From Kribbella capetownensis (lineage in GTDB: Bacteria > Actinomycetota > Actinomycetes > Propionibacteriales > Kribbellaceae), in NCBI RefSeq assembly GCF_004331485.1, contig NZ_SJKD01000006.1:372001-436000 (forward strand): a stretch of DNA of 64,000 nt, given 5' to 3'. The notes under the pieces were generated by a model. It had not been told where the DNA came from. It worked only from the letters and a program-made list of their open reading frames with translations, and did no database searches. The position numbers were made by a program, and so were the translations under genes. This document shows, piece by piece, positions 1 through 8,688 of this stretch (its first letter is position 1; each line of letters begins with the position of its first letter).

Positions 1-90
1 CCGATCTGGACCTGAAGAGCCGCGAAGACGATCGCGTTTGACCTCTTTGGAGCCGAGATACTCTCGCTATCAGGTGAGGAAGGACGTGGA

Positions 91-990
91 ATGAAGACTC
101 GATTCGCGCCTGATCGCGGCCTCAGCCGCCGGATGGTGATGACCAGTTTCCTGCTCGGTCTGCTGTACGTCGCGTTCGTCGCGCTGCTGATCGCGCTGAC
201 CGGGAGCGCCGTACTGGCCGTGGTGATCGCGGCCGGGGCGCTGTTCGTGCAGTACTGGTTCTCGGACCGGATCGCGTTGTACGCGATGCGCGGGCGGATC
301 GTCAGCCCGGAGGAGGCGCCACAACTGCACGGCGCGATCGACCGGCTGTGTGCCCTGGCCGACATGCCGAAGCCGAGGGTCGCTGTCGCCGACGTCGACC
401 TGCCGAACGCCTTCGCCACCGGGCGCAACCCCAAGAACGCGGTCGTCTGCGTGACCACCGGGATCATGCGCCGGCTGGACGCGGACGAGCTCGAGGGCGT
501 TCTGTCGCACGAGCTGTCCCACGTCGCCCATCGGGACGTCGCGGTGATGACCATCGCGTCGTTCCTCGGCGTACTCGCGGGCCTCATCACCCGCTTCGGC
601 CTGTACGGCGGACTGAGCCGGAACCGCGACCAGAACACGGCCGTGATCGTGCTGACCGTGATCCTGGTGTCCGTCGTCGTGTACGCGATCTCGTTCCTGC
701 TGACGCGAGCGCTGTCGCGCTACCGCGAGCTCGCGGCGGACCGGGCCGGCGCCATGCTGACCGGCAGACCGTCGGCGCTGGCCTCGGCGCTGACCAAGAT
801 CAGTGGGGACATCGCCCGGATACCGTCGCGCGACCTGCGTCAGGCGGAGGCGTTCAACGCGTTCTTCTTCGCCCCGGCGATCTCGGGCCAGGGGAAGAGC
901 CTGTCCTCGCTGCTCTCCACCCACCCGCCGCTGGAGACACGCCTCGACCGCCTGGGTGTGCTGTCGCGCGAGCTGGGCGAGCAAGCTTAG
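91..990 (+). CDS. htpX: HtpX-type membrane zinc metalloprotease
   Basis: This is a 299-residue M48-family protease predicted to degrade damaged membrane proteins at the cytoplasmic face. Two hydrophobic segments lie at about residues 17-56, the zinc motif HELSH at 140-144, the third zinc ligand in RELAADR (Glu213), and two further hydrophobic stretches at about 150-175 and 184-206. The ATG has a good ribosome site (GTGAGGAAGG). The next gene starts 3 bases after its stop, so the two form an operon. In actinobacteria this pair usually follows pspA, which would lie left of the window. Base 1-90 shows no gene that I can assign. Confidence 0.9.
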   Translation: MKTRFAPDRGLSRRMVMTSFLLGLLYVAFVALLIALTGSAVLAVVIAAGALFVQYWFSDRIALYAMRGRIVSPEEAPQLHGAIDRLCALADMPKPRVAVADVDLPNAFATGRNPKNAVVCVTTGIMRRLDADELEGVLSHELSHVAHRDVAVMTIASFLGVLAGLITRFGLYGGLSRNRDQNTAVIVLTVILVSVVVYAISFLLTRALSRYRELAADRAGAMLTGRPSALASALTKISGDIARIPSRDLRQAEAFNAFFFAPAISGQGKSLSSLLSTHPPLETRLDRLGVLSRELGEQA

Positions 991-993
991 GTC

Positions 994-1557
994 ATGGGCC
1001 TTCTCGACATCCTGCTCGGCCGGAGCAAAGCCGTCCCGCCGAACCTCGACCAGCTCTTCTCGCTTCCGTCGGCCGCGATCACGCTCGACACGGCGGCCGG
1101 TTACACGCCGACCGGGAGTGGTTCGGTCTGTTTCAAGGCGGCCGAGGGTGGTGGTTTCTCGACCCTGCGCGAGGAGGTGGACAACCTGCTCGCGCTCGAC
1201 AACGGGAAGTTCACCAGCCACACGGACTCGTACGGCTTCACCTGGCTGGTCCGGCAGACCACTCCGGACGACGTCGAGGGCCTGGTCACCGACCTGCACG
1301 CGGTGAACACGTCGCTGGTCGACGCCGGCTTCGGATCGGCGCTGCTGTGCACGCTCGTCGCGTTCACCAACGGGAGCAAGTCACTCGGGCTCGTCTACCT
1401 CTACAAGCGAGGTTCCTGGTATCCGTTCGTCCCCGCCGGGCAGGACCGCCGCGACAACGCCACCGAACTCCAGATCAAGTCGGTCATCGGCACCGACCTC
1501 CGCTTCGAACAAGACCTCTCCCGCTGGTTCCCCATCTATGGCGCCCCCGGCCTCTAA
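994..1557 (+). CDS. pspAB: PspA-associated protein PspAB
   Basis: This 187-residue soluble protein starts 3 bases after htpX and is clearly co-transcribed with it. The MGLLDILLGRS beginning and the overall length match the actinobacterial PspAB family, which occurs with PspA, PspAA and HtpX in the phage-shock envelope stress system. No catalytic motif or membrane segment is visible and the biochemical role of the family is not established. The assignment rests on the htpX context and remembered family sequence. Confidence 0.7.
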   Translation: MGLLDILLGRSKAVPPNLDQLFSLPSAAITLDTAAGYTPTGSGSVCFKAAEGGGFSTLREEVDNLLALDNGKFTSHTDSYGFTWLVRQTTPDDVEGLVTDLHAVNTSLVDAGFGSALLCTLVAFTNGSKSLGLVYLYKRGSWYPFVPAGQDRRDNATELQIKSVIGTDLRFEQDLSRWFPIYGAPGL

Positions 1558-1681
1558 CGCAAGGACACCAGCAGTCAAACGCGCACCATCCGAGCGGGCA
1601 CCGGGCGGCCGGGGCAGGTAAGGGTTGCCTTGCCGGGCCTACGTCACATGGACTGTGGTCGGGGTGGTTCGGGGGAGCACG

Positions 1682-1687
1682 TAGCCT
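1682..1687 (+). promoter_or_regulatory. -10 element of mrp (TAGCCT), likely leaderless
   Basis: TAGCCT lies six bases before the mrp ATG, the distance expected when transcription starts at or next to the start codon. No ribosome site is seen. The -35 region is weak. Inference from spacing only. Confidence 0.4.
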
Positions 1688-1693
1688 GGGGGT

Positions 1694-2839
1694 ATGGCTC
1701 CCACTGCTGATCAGGTGACCACGGCACTCGGTGGTGTACTGGATCCGGAGATCAAGAAACCGATCACGGACCTGGGCATGGTCGAGTCGGTCGTAGTCCG
1801 CGACGACGGCGTCGTCGCGGTCCGGATTCTGCTGACCGTCGCAGGCTGTCCGATGAAGGACACGCTGCGCCGCGACACGACCGCCGCGGTCAGCAAACTC
1901 GACGGCGTCACCGGGGTCGAGATCGACCTGGGCGTGATGTCGGCCGAGCAGCGGGCAGCCCTGCAGACGCAACTGCGCGGTGGCGTGGCGGAGAAGGAGA
2001 TCCCGTTCTCCCGGCCGGACTCGCTGACCAAGGTGTTCGCGATCGCGTCCGGCAAGGGCGGTGTGGGCAAGTCGTCGGTGACGGTCAACCTCGCGGCCGC
2101 GATGGCGCGGCAGGGGCTGCAGGTCGGCGTACTGGACGCGGACATCTACGGGCACTCGGTGCCGGCGATGTTCGGCGTCGCCGACGAGCGGCCGACCGCC
2201 GTGGACGACATGATCATGCCGGTGCCGGCGCACGGCGTGAAGGTGATCTCGATCGGCATGCTGAAGCCGAAGCGCGACCAGGTGGTCGCCTGGCGCGGCC
2301 CGATCCTGGACCGCGCGCTGGTGCAGATGCTGGCCGACGTGTACTGGGGCGACCTCGACGTTCTGCTGCTCGACCTGCCGCCCGGCACCGGCGACATCGC
2401 GATCTCGGTCGGCCAGCGGCTGACCAGCGCCGAGGTGATCGTGGTGACGACCCCGCAGGAAGCCGCCGCCGAGGTGGCCGAGCGGGCCGGCACGATGGCG
2501 CAGATGGTGCACCAGCGGGTCGCGGGCGTGGTCGAGAACATGTCCTTCCTGCCCTGCCCGCACTGCGGCCCCGAGCACCGGATCGAGATCTTCGGCACCG
2601 GTGGCGGCACCCGCGTCGCGGAGACGCTGTCCGCACGCCTCGGCTACAAGATCCCCCTCCTCGGCGAGATCCCGCTGGACGAGCGCCTCCGCAGCGGCGG
2701 CGACCTGGGCAACCCGTTGGCCGTCACCGACCCGGAAACTCCCGCAGCGCAGGTCCTCACGCAGATCGCGGCCACCCTGGGCGGCCGCCCCCGAGGCCTG
2801 GCCGGCCGCCAACTCGGTCTCTCCCCCGCGGGCCGCTGA
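1694..2839 (+). CDS. mrp: Mrp/NBP35 family Fe-S cluster carrier ATPase
   Basis: This 381-residue protein combines an N-terminal MIP18/DUF59 domain (about 1-85) with a deviant P-loop NTPase domain. The Walker A motif GKGGVGKSS is at 120-128 and the cluster-binding CPHC pair is Cys288/Cys291, so the key residues of an ApbC/Mrp scaffold are intact. It should bind and pass on [4Fe-4S] clusters in the cytoplasm. It is the counterpart of Rv1229c in the conserved sigE neighbourhood. The ATG appears leaderless (TAGCCT six bases upstream). Confidence 0.93.
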   Translation: MAPTADQVTTALGGVLDPEIKKPITDLGMVESVVVRDDGVVAVRILLTVAGCPMKDTLRRDTTAAVSKLDGVTGVEIDLGVMSAEQRAALQTQLRGGVAEKEIPFSRPDSLTKVFAIASGKGGVGKSSVTVNLAAAMARQGLQVGVLDADIYGHSVPAMFGVADERPTAVDDMIMPVPAHGVKVISIGMLKPKRDQVVAWRGPILDRALVQMLADVYWGDLDVLLLDLPPGTGDIAISVGQRLTSAEVIVVTTPQEAAAEVAERAGTMAQMVHQRVAGVVENMSFLPCPHCGPEHRIEIFGTGGGTRVAETLSARLGYKIPLLGEIPLDERLRSGGDLGNPLAVTDPETPAAQVLTQIAATLGGRPRGLAGRQLGLSPAGR

Positions 2840-2880
2840 CGACTCTCGGACTGACGCGGCGTTGGTGTTGACTTGGCCGG

Positions 2881-3981
2881 GTGCCGATTCCTGACAAGCA
2901 CCCGGTCCTGACCGACGGCGTGGTCACCTTGCGTGCGCCGCTGCCGGACGACGTACAAGGGCAGATCGACCGTCAGCGCGAGGAACCCGGCCGGGGCTTC
3001 ACCGGCGAGGACGCGCGGCGGTGGATCGGCTTCGGCATCACCGACGCGTGGACGTCGCGCGATCGGCTCGTGTTCATCGTCGAGTATCAAGGCCGGTACG
3101 CCGGTACCGCGGCGTTGAAGCCTGATTCGGACGGCAACGCCCGGCTGCATTACGGACTGTCCGAGTGGGCCCGGGGGGCCGGAGTGGCGAGTCGTGCCGT
3201 CCGGCTGCTGCTGGAGTTCGGCTTCACCACGTGCGAGTTCCGCGTCGTCCATTGGTGGGCGAGCGTCGGCAACTGGCCGTCGCGCCGGGTCGCCTGGGCC
3301 ACCGGGTTCCGGTTGGGCGAAACCATCCCCGGCCTGGTCGAGCAAGGCGGCCGGCCGATCGACGCCTGGACCGGCTGGATCGGCCGGGACGATGCCCGCA
3401 GTCCGCGCCGGCCGTGGTTCGACCATCCGGTGCTGGAGACGCCACGACTGCGGCTGCGGACCTGGCGCCAGGACGAGCTCCCCCGCATCACCGCGGCCCG
3501 GACCAACGAGCCGACCGCGCACTTCCTGCCCTTCATCCCCCAGCCGTTCACCGCGGACGATGCCCGGCTGTGGCTGCGCAGTCTGGCCGAACAGGCCGCC
3601 TCCGGGATCCGCTACAACTGGTGCATCGCGGACTCTGACAGCGACGTCGGCCTGGGCAACCTCACCCTGTTCAACATCTATCGCGATGCGGTGGGCGACG
3701 GCGAGATCGGTTACTGGGCCCACGCTGACGCCCAGGGCCGCGGGGTGATGACCGAGGCGATCGAGCGGATGGCCCGGTGGTACTTCGCACCCGAGAACGA
3801 AGGCGGTCTGGGCGGCCGCAAGCTCCTGATCCGTACGGCGGCCACCAACAAGGCGGCTCGACGCGTGGCAGAGAAGTCAGGCTTCCACCTGGCCGGCACC
3901 GAACGTGATGCCTTCCCGCTGGCCAGCGGGCTGGACGACCGGGTCACCTACGACCGGCTGGTCGCCGACCGCTCCGGCTGA
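2881..3981 (+). CDS. Tandem GNAT-domain acetyltransferase
   Basis: This 366-residue protein is two GNAT folds in a row, about residues 8-165 and 180-345. Each begins with a RimJ/RimL-like segment (VVTLRAPLP and ETPRLRLRTW). The second has the YWAHADAQGRGVMTEA acetyl-CoA loop. The GTG start at 2881 follows mrp by 41 bases without a clear ribosome site. Family members acetylate protein N-termini or small amines; the substrate cannot be read from sequence. The gene converges with tatB, leaving only four bases between the stops. Confidence 0.8.
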   Translation: MPIPDKHPVLTDGVVTLRAPLPDDVQGQIDRQREEPGRGFTGEDARRWIGFGITDAWTSRDRLVFIVEYQGRYAGTAALKPDSDGNARLHYGLSEWARGAGVASRAVRLLLEFGFTTCEFRVVHWWASVGNWPSRRVAWATGFRLGETIPGLVEQGGRPIDAWTGWIGRDDARSPRRPWFDHPVLETPRLRLRTWRQDELPRITAARTNEPTAHFLPFIPQPFTADDARLWLRSLAEQAASGIRYNWCIADSDSDVGLGNLTLFNIYRDAVGDGEIGYWAHADAQGRGVMTEAIERMARWYFAPENEGGLGGRKLLIRTAATNKAARRVAEKSGFHLAGTERDAFPLASGLDDRVTYDRLVADRSG

Positions 3982-3985
3982 CGGC

Positions 3986-4333
3986 TCAGGTCGACTCGGG
4001 GTCGAAGGGTGCCTTTTGACCGGCCGGGAGGCGGTCCGGGCTGGAGTCCATGAAGTCCGGGGTGCTGGTCGGCTTCTCATCGTCGAGGTCGTCGGAGCCT
4101 TCGAGCAGGTGTTTGCGGACGAAGTTCTTCGGGTTCAGATCCTGCAGCTCGAGGTCGGCGAACTCCGGGCCGAGCTCGTTGCGCAGATCGTTCTGGGCGT
4201 TGCTGACCATCTGGCGGACCTGACGCAGCAACCGGCCCGCGGTGCGAGCGAACTCCGGCAGCCGATCCGGGCCGAACACGACCACGGCGACGATCGCGAT
4301 CACCACCAGCTCGAGTGGCCCGATGCCGAACAT
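3986..4333 (-). CDS. tatB: Sec-independent translocase subunit TatB
   Basis: This 115-residue protein has one N-terminal membrane helix (about 5-21), the FGPDRLPE hinge characteristic of TatA/TatB and an amphipathic helix followed by an acidic, charged tail. The length and FGPDRLPEFART motif fit TatB of the twin-arginine export system. It is the last gene of the sigE-rseA-rseB-htrA-tatB cluster, as in mycobacteria (Rv1224). The ATG at 4333 has a GAGAGGTGG ribosome site. Confidence 0.88.
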   Translation of the reverse strand: MFGIGPLELVVIAIVAVVVFGPDRLPEFARTAGRLLRQVRQMVSNAQNDLRNELGPEFADLELQDLNPKNFVRKHLLEGSDDLDDEKPTSTPDFMDSSPDRLPAGQKAPFDPEST

Positions 4334-4405
4334 GTCCCCACCTCTCTGTACGTCGTTTCCGACGGCGTCCAGGGTAGCCGCCGTACGGTGACACCGCCTG
4401 CCGGG

Positions 4406-5875
4406 TCAGCCGATCTGGCTGGCCAACGCAACCGTCGCCTGGCGCTCCCGCCCGCCGCGCTCGTACGCCAGCTTCACGCTCTCACCAGGCTGGTGGGTAC
4501 GAATCGCGACGATCAGTGCTTCGGCGGTGTCCACGGCCTGGTTGTTGATCGAGGTGATCACGTCACCGACCCGTAATCCGGCTCGTGCAGCCGGAGACCC
4601 GACGTCGACCTTGCTCACCCGCGCGCCGCCCTCGAACTGCATGTCCACCTGCGCGCCGATCACCGGGTACGACGCCTGGCCGTTGGCGATCAGCTGCTGA
4701 GCGGTCCGCCGGGCCTGGTCGATCGGGATCGCGAACCCGAGCCCGATATTGCCGCTCTGGCCCTCCTGCGAGCCGCGCACGGTGGCGATCGCGGAGTTCA
4801 CGCCGATCACCCGGGCGTTCATGTCGACCAGCGGCCCGCCGGAGTTGCCCGGGTTGATCGCCGCGTCGGTCTGCAGCGCGTTGATGAACGACTCCGGGTC
4901 GGCGGGCTCTCCGGAGGTGGTGACCGGTCGGTTCTTGGCGGAGATGATGCCCGAGGTGACCGTGCCGGCCAGCCCGAGCGGTGAGCCGATCGCGACCACG
5001 TCCTGACCGACGATGGCCAGGTCGGAGCGTCCGAACTGCACCGACGGCGCCTTCAGGCCGGCCACCTGGACGATGGCGAGGTCGTACGCCGGGGAGCGGC
5101 CGACCAGCCGCGCGGTCGCAGGCTTCCCGCCCTCGGCGACGACCTGGATCGAGCCGCCCTTGGCCGCCGCGGCGACGACATGGTTGTTGGTCAGGATGTG
5201 GCCGACGTTGTCGATCACGAAGCCGGAGCCGGTCGCGTTCGAGTCGTCCGCGCCCTCGACCCGCAACTGCACGACGCTCGGCAGCAGCGTCGAGGCGACC
5301 GCGGAGACCGAGCCGGTGCGGATCTTCGGGTCCGCGCCGGTGCCGACCGGCGGGGTGGGCTGCTCGGCGACCGGAGAGGTGTTGCCATTCAGGGAGACGA
5401 CGGTCACGGCGGCCCCGGCGCCCGCGATCACGCCGATGACCAGGGCGACGGCCGCGGCGATCGCGACGACGCGGTTGGTCTTGGGCGGCGGCGCCGGGGT
5501 GTACGCGCGGGCCTGCTGCTGGTGCCAGTCGATCGGCGGGGGCGGCGTGTACGTCGGTTGGTACCCGGGACGCTGGGTCGGCCAGGCCTGCCCCTGGTAC
5601 ACCGGCCGGAAGTTGGGCTCCTCGGCGGCAGGCCGCCCGAAGCTGCGTTGTGTCACCGAACGACCACCGTTCTGCCGGTACGACGCATCGCTCCCGGGAG
5701 GCGGCATCGGCATGCTGCCCGACCCGGCCGCGGGCGGCACCAGCGCCGACAACGGCGGACCATCGGCGGTCGGCTCTGCCGCGGCAGGCGCCTCCGTCGG
5801 GATGATCCGGGTGGGTTCCGGCGTCGCTGGATCGCGGGGGGTCGGAACTGTCGGTTCGGCGTCGTCGCTGGTCAC
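4406..5875 (-). CDS. htrA: HtrA/DegP-like membrane-anchored serine protease with PDZ domain
   Basis: I start this gene at GTG 5875, preceded by a GAGG ribosome site, giving 489 residues; the open frame continues to 6019 but that would overlap the preceding gene. Order: a disordered Pro/Thr-rich cytoplasmic region (1-150), one membrane helix (about 155-180), a trypsin-fold protease domain with triad His232 (TNNHVV), Asp265 (YDLAI) and Ser345 (GNSGGP), then a C-terminal PDZ domain. It degrades misfolded proteins outside the membrane. It lies downstream of sigE-rseA-rseB, so it is probably part of the sigma-E regulon. Confidence 0.9.
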   Translation of the reverse strand: MTSDDAEPTVPTPRDPATPEPTRIIPTEAPAAAEPTADGPPLSALVPPAAGSGSMPMPPPGSDASYRQNGGRSVTQRSFGRPAAEEPNFRPVYQGQAWPTQRPGYQPTYTPPPPIDWHQQQARAYTPAPPPKTNRVVAIAAAVALVIGVIAGAGAAVTVVSLNGNTSPVAEQPTPPVGTGADPKIRTGSVSAVASTLLPSVVQLRVEGADDSNATGSGFVIDNVGHILTNNHVVAAAAKGGSIQVVAEGGKPATARLVGRSPAYDLAIVQVAGLKAPSVQFGRSDLAIVGQDVVAIGSPLGLAGTVTSGIISAKNRPVTTSGEPADPESFINALQTDAAINPGNSGGPLVDMNARVIGVNSAIATVRGSQEGQSGNIGLGFAIPIDQARRTAQQLIANGQASYPVIGAQVDMQFEGGARVSKVDVGSPAARAGLRVGDVITSINNQAVDTAEALIVAIRTHQPGESVKLAYERGGRERQATVALASQIG

Positions 5876-5951
5876 GGTGGCCGCCTCACGTGTCGTGGTC
5901 GTCGGTCGGAGGCCCTCTCCCGGAGTTGCCGGAAGAGCCTTCCAGATTCGA

Positions 5952-7004
5952 TTATCCCAGCTTCGGCGAAAGCGCACCCATCGGAGTGAGCCAGGTAGCG
6001 ATTTTCGCCAGCCCAGCACCCATCCGCTGGATCGCCGACAGCTTCACCGGGACGTCATGGGGGAACGCCCGGACCACCTGGCCGAGCATGTCCGGCGGCA
6101 GGTCGCCGATCAGCGTGTAGACGATCCCGCCAGACGACCAGACGACGTACGACGGCATCCCGTAGCGCTGGTAGACGCCAGGGGTGTCAGTGGTGCCGAA
6201 ACCGGCAACAGCTGCTGGGTCGAGCGCGCCGCGCTGCTCGAAGAGCGAGAGATTGAACAGCCCGTCGGAGTACGAGAACTGCAGCGATCCGTTGCTGGTG
6301 TCCTGGTGGACGTCGTACAGCTTGAGCGAGGCGGGCAGCTCCGGGGCACAGACCCAGCCCTCGGAGCGCAGGTTGTCGACCGTGCCGAGACCCATCGACT
6401 CGACTCCGCTGGGCGCCATCGGCGGCAGGTGCCCGAGGAACTCCGAGTCCTCGATGTCCAGCTCGGTGAACACCGTGGCCCGGACCATCGTCTTGCCGTC
6501 CACGCTGAACAGCTGCCGCTGCAGCAGCAGTCCGGTCGCCTTGTCGATCCAGAACCGCGCCGCCAGCGTCTCGTCGTCACGCAGCGCCTCGACCAGTACG
6601 GCAGACCGACCGATCGTGTCTGTGCAGCACTTGTAGACAAGCGCGTACGTCGCCTGCAGCAAGGCCAGCGGTCCACCGTCGACCGCACCGGCATTCGCGG
6701 TGCGTTGGACGAAGGCCTTTGCGCCGGGAGACGCCTCGGAGCCGACCACAGTGATCTCGGAGCCCTGCGAGGCCGCGTGCACGATGTCGAGCATCGCGGA
6801 GCTGGCGCCCTGCGGTCCCCAGGAGGTGATGATCTGGGTGCCGTGGAACGACACCCGGTTCGGCGCCGCGGCGGCGCGCTCGAGCCAGCTGACGGCCGTC
6901 GGTGAGTCCTCACGGGACGCGACAGTGACCGCAGCAGCGGGCATGGGCAGGCCGAAGCCGATCAGTGCGGTGCTGACCAGTACGGCGAGCCGGGAGAGGC
7001 TCAC
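5952..7004 (-). CDS. MucB/RseB-like exported regulator of sigma-E
   Basis: This 350-residue protein starts with a signal peptide (hydrophobic 5-25, cut near PAAAVT) and continues as an LolA-like, lipoprotein-sensing fold typical of MucB/RseB proteins. It sits 3 bases after the anti-sigma gene rseA and before htrA, which is the position of the RseB-like modulator in actinobacterial sigma-E loci. The expected role is to bind the extracytoplasmic part of RseA and tune its cleavage under envelope stress. Start is GTG at 7004. The family call is from length, signal peptide and context; no catalytic residues are expected. Confidence 0.7.
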   Translation of the reverse strand: MSLSRLAVLVSTALIGFGLPMPAAAVTVASREDSPTAVSWLERAAAAPNRVSFHGTQIITSWGPQGASSAMLDIVHAASQGSEITVVGSEASPGAKAFVQRTANAGAVDGGPLALLQATYALVYKCCTDTIGRSAVLVEALRDDETLAARFWIDKATGLLLQRQLFSVDGKTMVRATVFTELDIEDSEFLGHLPPMAPSGVESMGLGTVDNLRSEGWVCAPELPASLKLYDVHQDTSNGSLQFSYSDGLFNLSLFEQRGALDPAAVAGFGTTDTPGVYQRYGMPSYVVWSSGGIVYTLIGDLPPDMLGQVVRAFPHDVPVKLSAIQRMGAGLAKIATWLTPMGALSPKLG

Positions 7005-7007
7005 AGG

Positions 7008-7616
7008 TCAGCGTCCTGCCAGGGCCACCGGCTGCAGCGTCGGGCTCAGCCCCGCGTACCCAGCCCCGTTGTACGAGTTCAGCAGCGCGACCGGGTCCGC
7101 GAACGGCGCTCCGCTCGTCGTGCTGGCGTGGTCGGACGAGAAGCTCGCGACCGGCGGCTGCAGCGCGGGCGGCTGCTCCGACCGGGCCGGGTCTCCGACG
7201 ACGAACGCCGTACCGAGCAGTGAGGCCACTGCGGCGGCAGAGCTTGCAGCAGTCAGTACGCCGGTCCGCCGCCGGGAGCGCGTGGTCCGCGGCGCCGGGC
7301 CGGTGGAACCACCGCGACCGGCCGGGAACGCGGACCGCTGCGGGAAGAGCGACACCGCCGGTGTGAGAACCGGGCGGACCTCCTCGCGTGGCTCCATCGA
7401 GAACGACGAGACGCCCATCAGGCGCTGCATCAGGTCGGTGGACGGCTCCGGCAGCTCCTGGGCCGCCATCCGGGCCTTGAGCCGGCGCTGGGCGTCCACC
7501 TCGGCACGGCAGGTGTCACAGCTGACCAGGTGGCTCAGCACCTTGTCGCGGGAGTCGTGGTCGAGCTCACCGTCGACGACGGCACTCAGCTTGTCCATCG
7601 GGTGTTGCAGCGTCAC
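7008..7616 (-). CDS. rseA: Zinc-finger anti-sigma factor RseA
   Basis: This 202-residue protein has the ZAS zinc site His29-x3-Cys33-x2-Cys36 (HLVSCDTC), a long linker and a hydrophobic helix at about 118-141 that should place the C-terminus outside the membrane. It holds sigma-E inactive until the zinc site is oxidised or the protein is proteolysed. The GTG start overlaps the sigE stop in a four-base GTGA, a sign of translational coupling and of stoichiometric synthesis. It is the counterpart of Rv1222. Confidence 0.87.
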   Translation of the reverse strand: MTLQHPMDKLSAVVDGELDHDSRDKVLSHLVSCDTCRAEVDAQRRLKARMAAQELPEPSTDLMQRLMGVSSFSMEPREEVRPVLTPAVSLFPQRSAFPAGRGGSTGPAPRTTRSRRRTGVLTAASSAAAVASLLGTAFVVGDPARSEQPPALQPPVASFSSDHASTTSGAPFADPVALLNSYNGAGYAGLSPTLQPVALAGR

Positions 7617-8281
7617 CGGTGCTCACCTCCGGTGCTGAACGGTCCGTCTGCGGGCGGACCGCCGATCCGGGACTGACCAGAGCGCGGGGCGCGGTGCTCC
7701 AGGTGCTTGCGCAGCATCGAGCGGCCGCGGTGGATCCGGCTGCGGACCGTCCCGAGCTTCACGTCCAGGACGTCGGCGATCTCTTCGTACGTCATGCCCT
7801 CGATGTCGCAGAGCACCACGGCCGCGCGGAAGTCCTCCGGCAGCGCGTCCAGTGCGTCCTGCACGTCGTGGTCGAACAGGTCCGAGTCGAGCTTCTCGGC
7901 CGGGCCCTCACCCTTGGCCGGGAGCCGGTCGTGCGCGTCCTCCGGCAGGCCGTCGAACCGGATCCGCTGCTTGCGGCGGGCGCCGTCCAGGAACAGGTTC
8001 GTGGTGATCCGGTACAGCCAGCCCTCGAAGGTGCCCGGCGTGTACGACGACAGCGAGCGGAACACCCGGACGAAGACCTCCTGGGTCAGGTCCTCGGCGT
8101 CGTGCTTGTTGCCGGTCAGCCGATACGCGAGCCGATAGACCCGGGCCGAATGCGCGCGGACGATCTCGTCCCACGACGGCAGCGCGTCCGGAACCGTCTC
8201 CGGGACAGGCACCACCGAGGTGTCAGCCGGCTTCACCGCAACGCCTCCCAGTGTCGGTTCGGCAATAAGCGTGAAGGCCAT
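7613..8281 (-). CDS. sigE: ECF RNA polymerase sigma factor SigE
   Basis: I place the start at ATG 8281, giving 222 residues; an upstream in-frame ATG at 8320 is less likely because it would use a longer, non-conserved leader. Region 2 contains AYRLTGNKHDAEDLTQEVF, and region 4 contains the helix-turn-helix segment TYEEIADVLDVKLGTVRSRI. The N-terminal extension of about 45 residues before region 2 is typical of SigE of mycobacteria and streptomycetes. It directs transcription of envelope-stress genes and is controlled by the adjacent RseA. A matching ECF promoter lies upstream, suggesting self-activation. Confidence 0.92.
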   Translation of the reverse strand: MAFTLIAEPTLGGVAVKPADTSVVPVPETVPDALPSWDEIVRAHSARVYRLAYRLTGNKHDAEDLTQEVFVRVFRSLSSYTPGTFEGWLYRITTNLFLDGARRKQRIRFDGLPEDAHDRLPAKGEGPAEKLDSDLFDHDVQDALDALPEDFRAAVVLCDIEGMTYEEIADVLDVKLGTVRSRIHRGRSMLRKHLEHRAPRSGQSRIGGPPADGPFSTGGEHR

Positions 8282-8355
8282 GGTGCCGCGTTCACCGTCC
8301 TCTGCGCACGTGGGGAACACCCGGGTCGGACCCTGAGTTGCTCGTACGACGGCTC

Positions 8356-8382
8356 AACGCGGTGCCCCGACCGGAAGTTCCC
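8356..8382 (-). promoter_or_regulatory. Sigma-E-type promoter of sigE
   Basis: On the minus strand GGGAAC (8382-8377) is followed after 17 bases by CGTT (8359-8356). This fits the -35/-10 pattern of SigE-group ECF promoters in actinobacteria. Transcription would begin about 65 bases before the sigE ATG, which implies autoregulation. Confidence 0.55.
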
Positions 8383-8431
8383 GGCCGGTGCCCTCACCAA
8401 AGAAGACGTATCAGCGGCCATTTCGGTTGAA

Positions 8432-8653
8432 TCAGTTCTCCTCGATCACAGCGATCGGGTCCCCGTCACGGACGACTTCGCCCTCGGCGACCTTCAGCTC
8501 GACGATGGTCCCGGCCACCTCGGCCAGCACCGGGATCTCCATCTTCATCGACTCCAGGATGACGAGGGTGTCCTCCGGCCCCACCGTGTCCCCGGCCCGG
8601 GCGGTGACTTTCAGCACATTGGCCACCAGCTCCGCCACCACGGTATGACTCAA
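8432..8653 (-). CDS. Small biotin/lipoyl carrier protein (TB7.3-like)
   Basis: This is a 73-residue stand-alone biotinyl-carrier domain with the modification motif ESMKMEIP; the target lysine is Lys37. It starts at TTG 8653, chosen because GGAGGA sits seven bases upstream and because the protein then aligns with the full carrier fold. No carboxylase or ligase gene is nearby. Mycobacteria encode a similar protein (TB7.3) beside a redox/stress sigma factor gene, so the position next to sigE may be meaningful. Its partner enzyme is unknown. Confidence 0.82.
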   Translation of the reverse strand: MSHTVVAELVANVLKVTARAGDTVGPEDTLVILESMKMEIPVLAEVAGTIVELKVAEGEVVRDGDPIAVIEEN

Positions 8654-8688
8654 CTCGCACTCCTCCGGTCCGGATCCCTGCCCCGATC

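Noticed and set aside
1..41. Possible C-terminal end of an upstream gene (stop at 39-41)
   Set aside because: Only 12 codons are visible and they do not match what I recall of PspAA or PspA, so no assignment is made.
5013..6905. Long open frame of 630 codons opposite htrA and the RseB-like gene
   Set aside because: It is a shadow of high GC at third positions; the opposite strand carries clear protease and signal-peptide features with ribosome sites.
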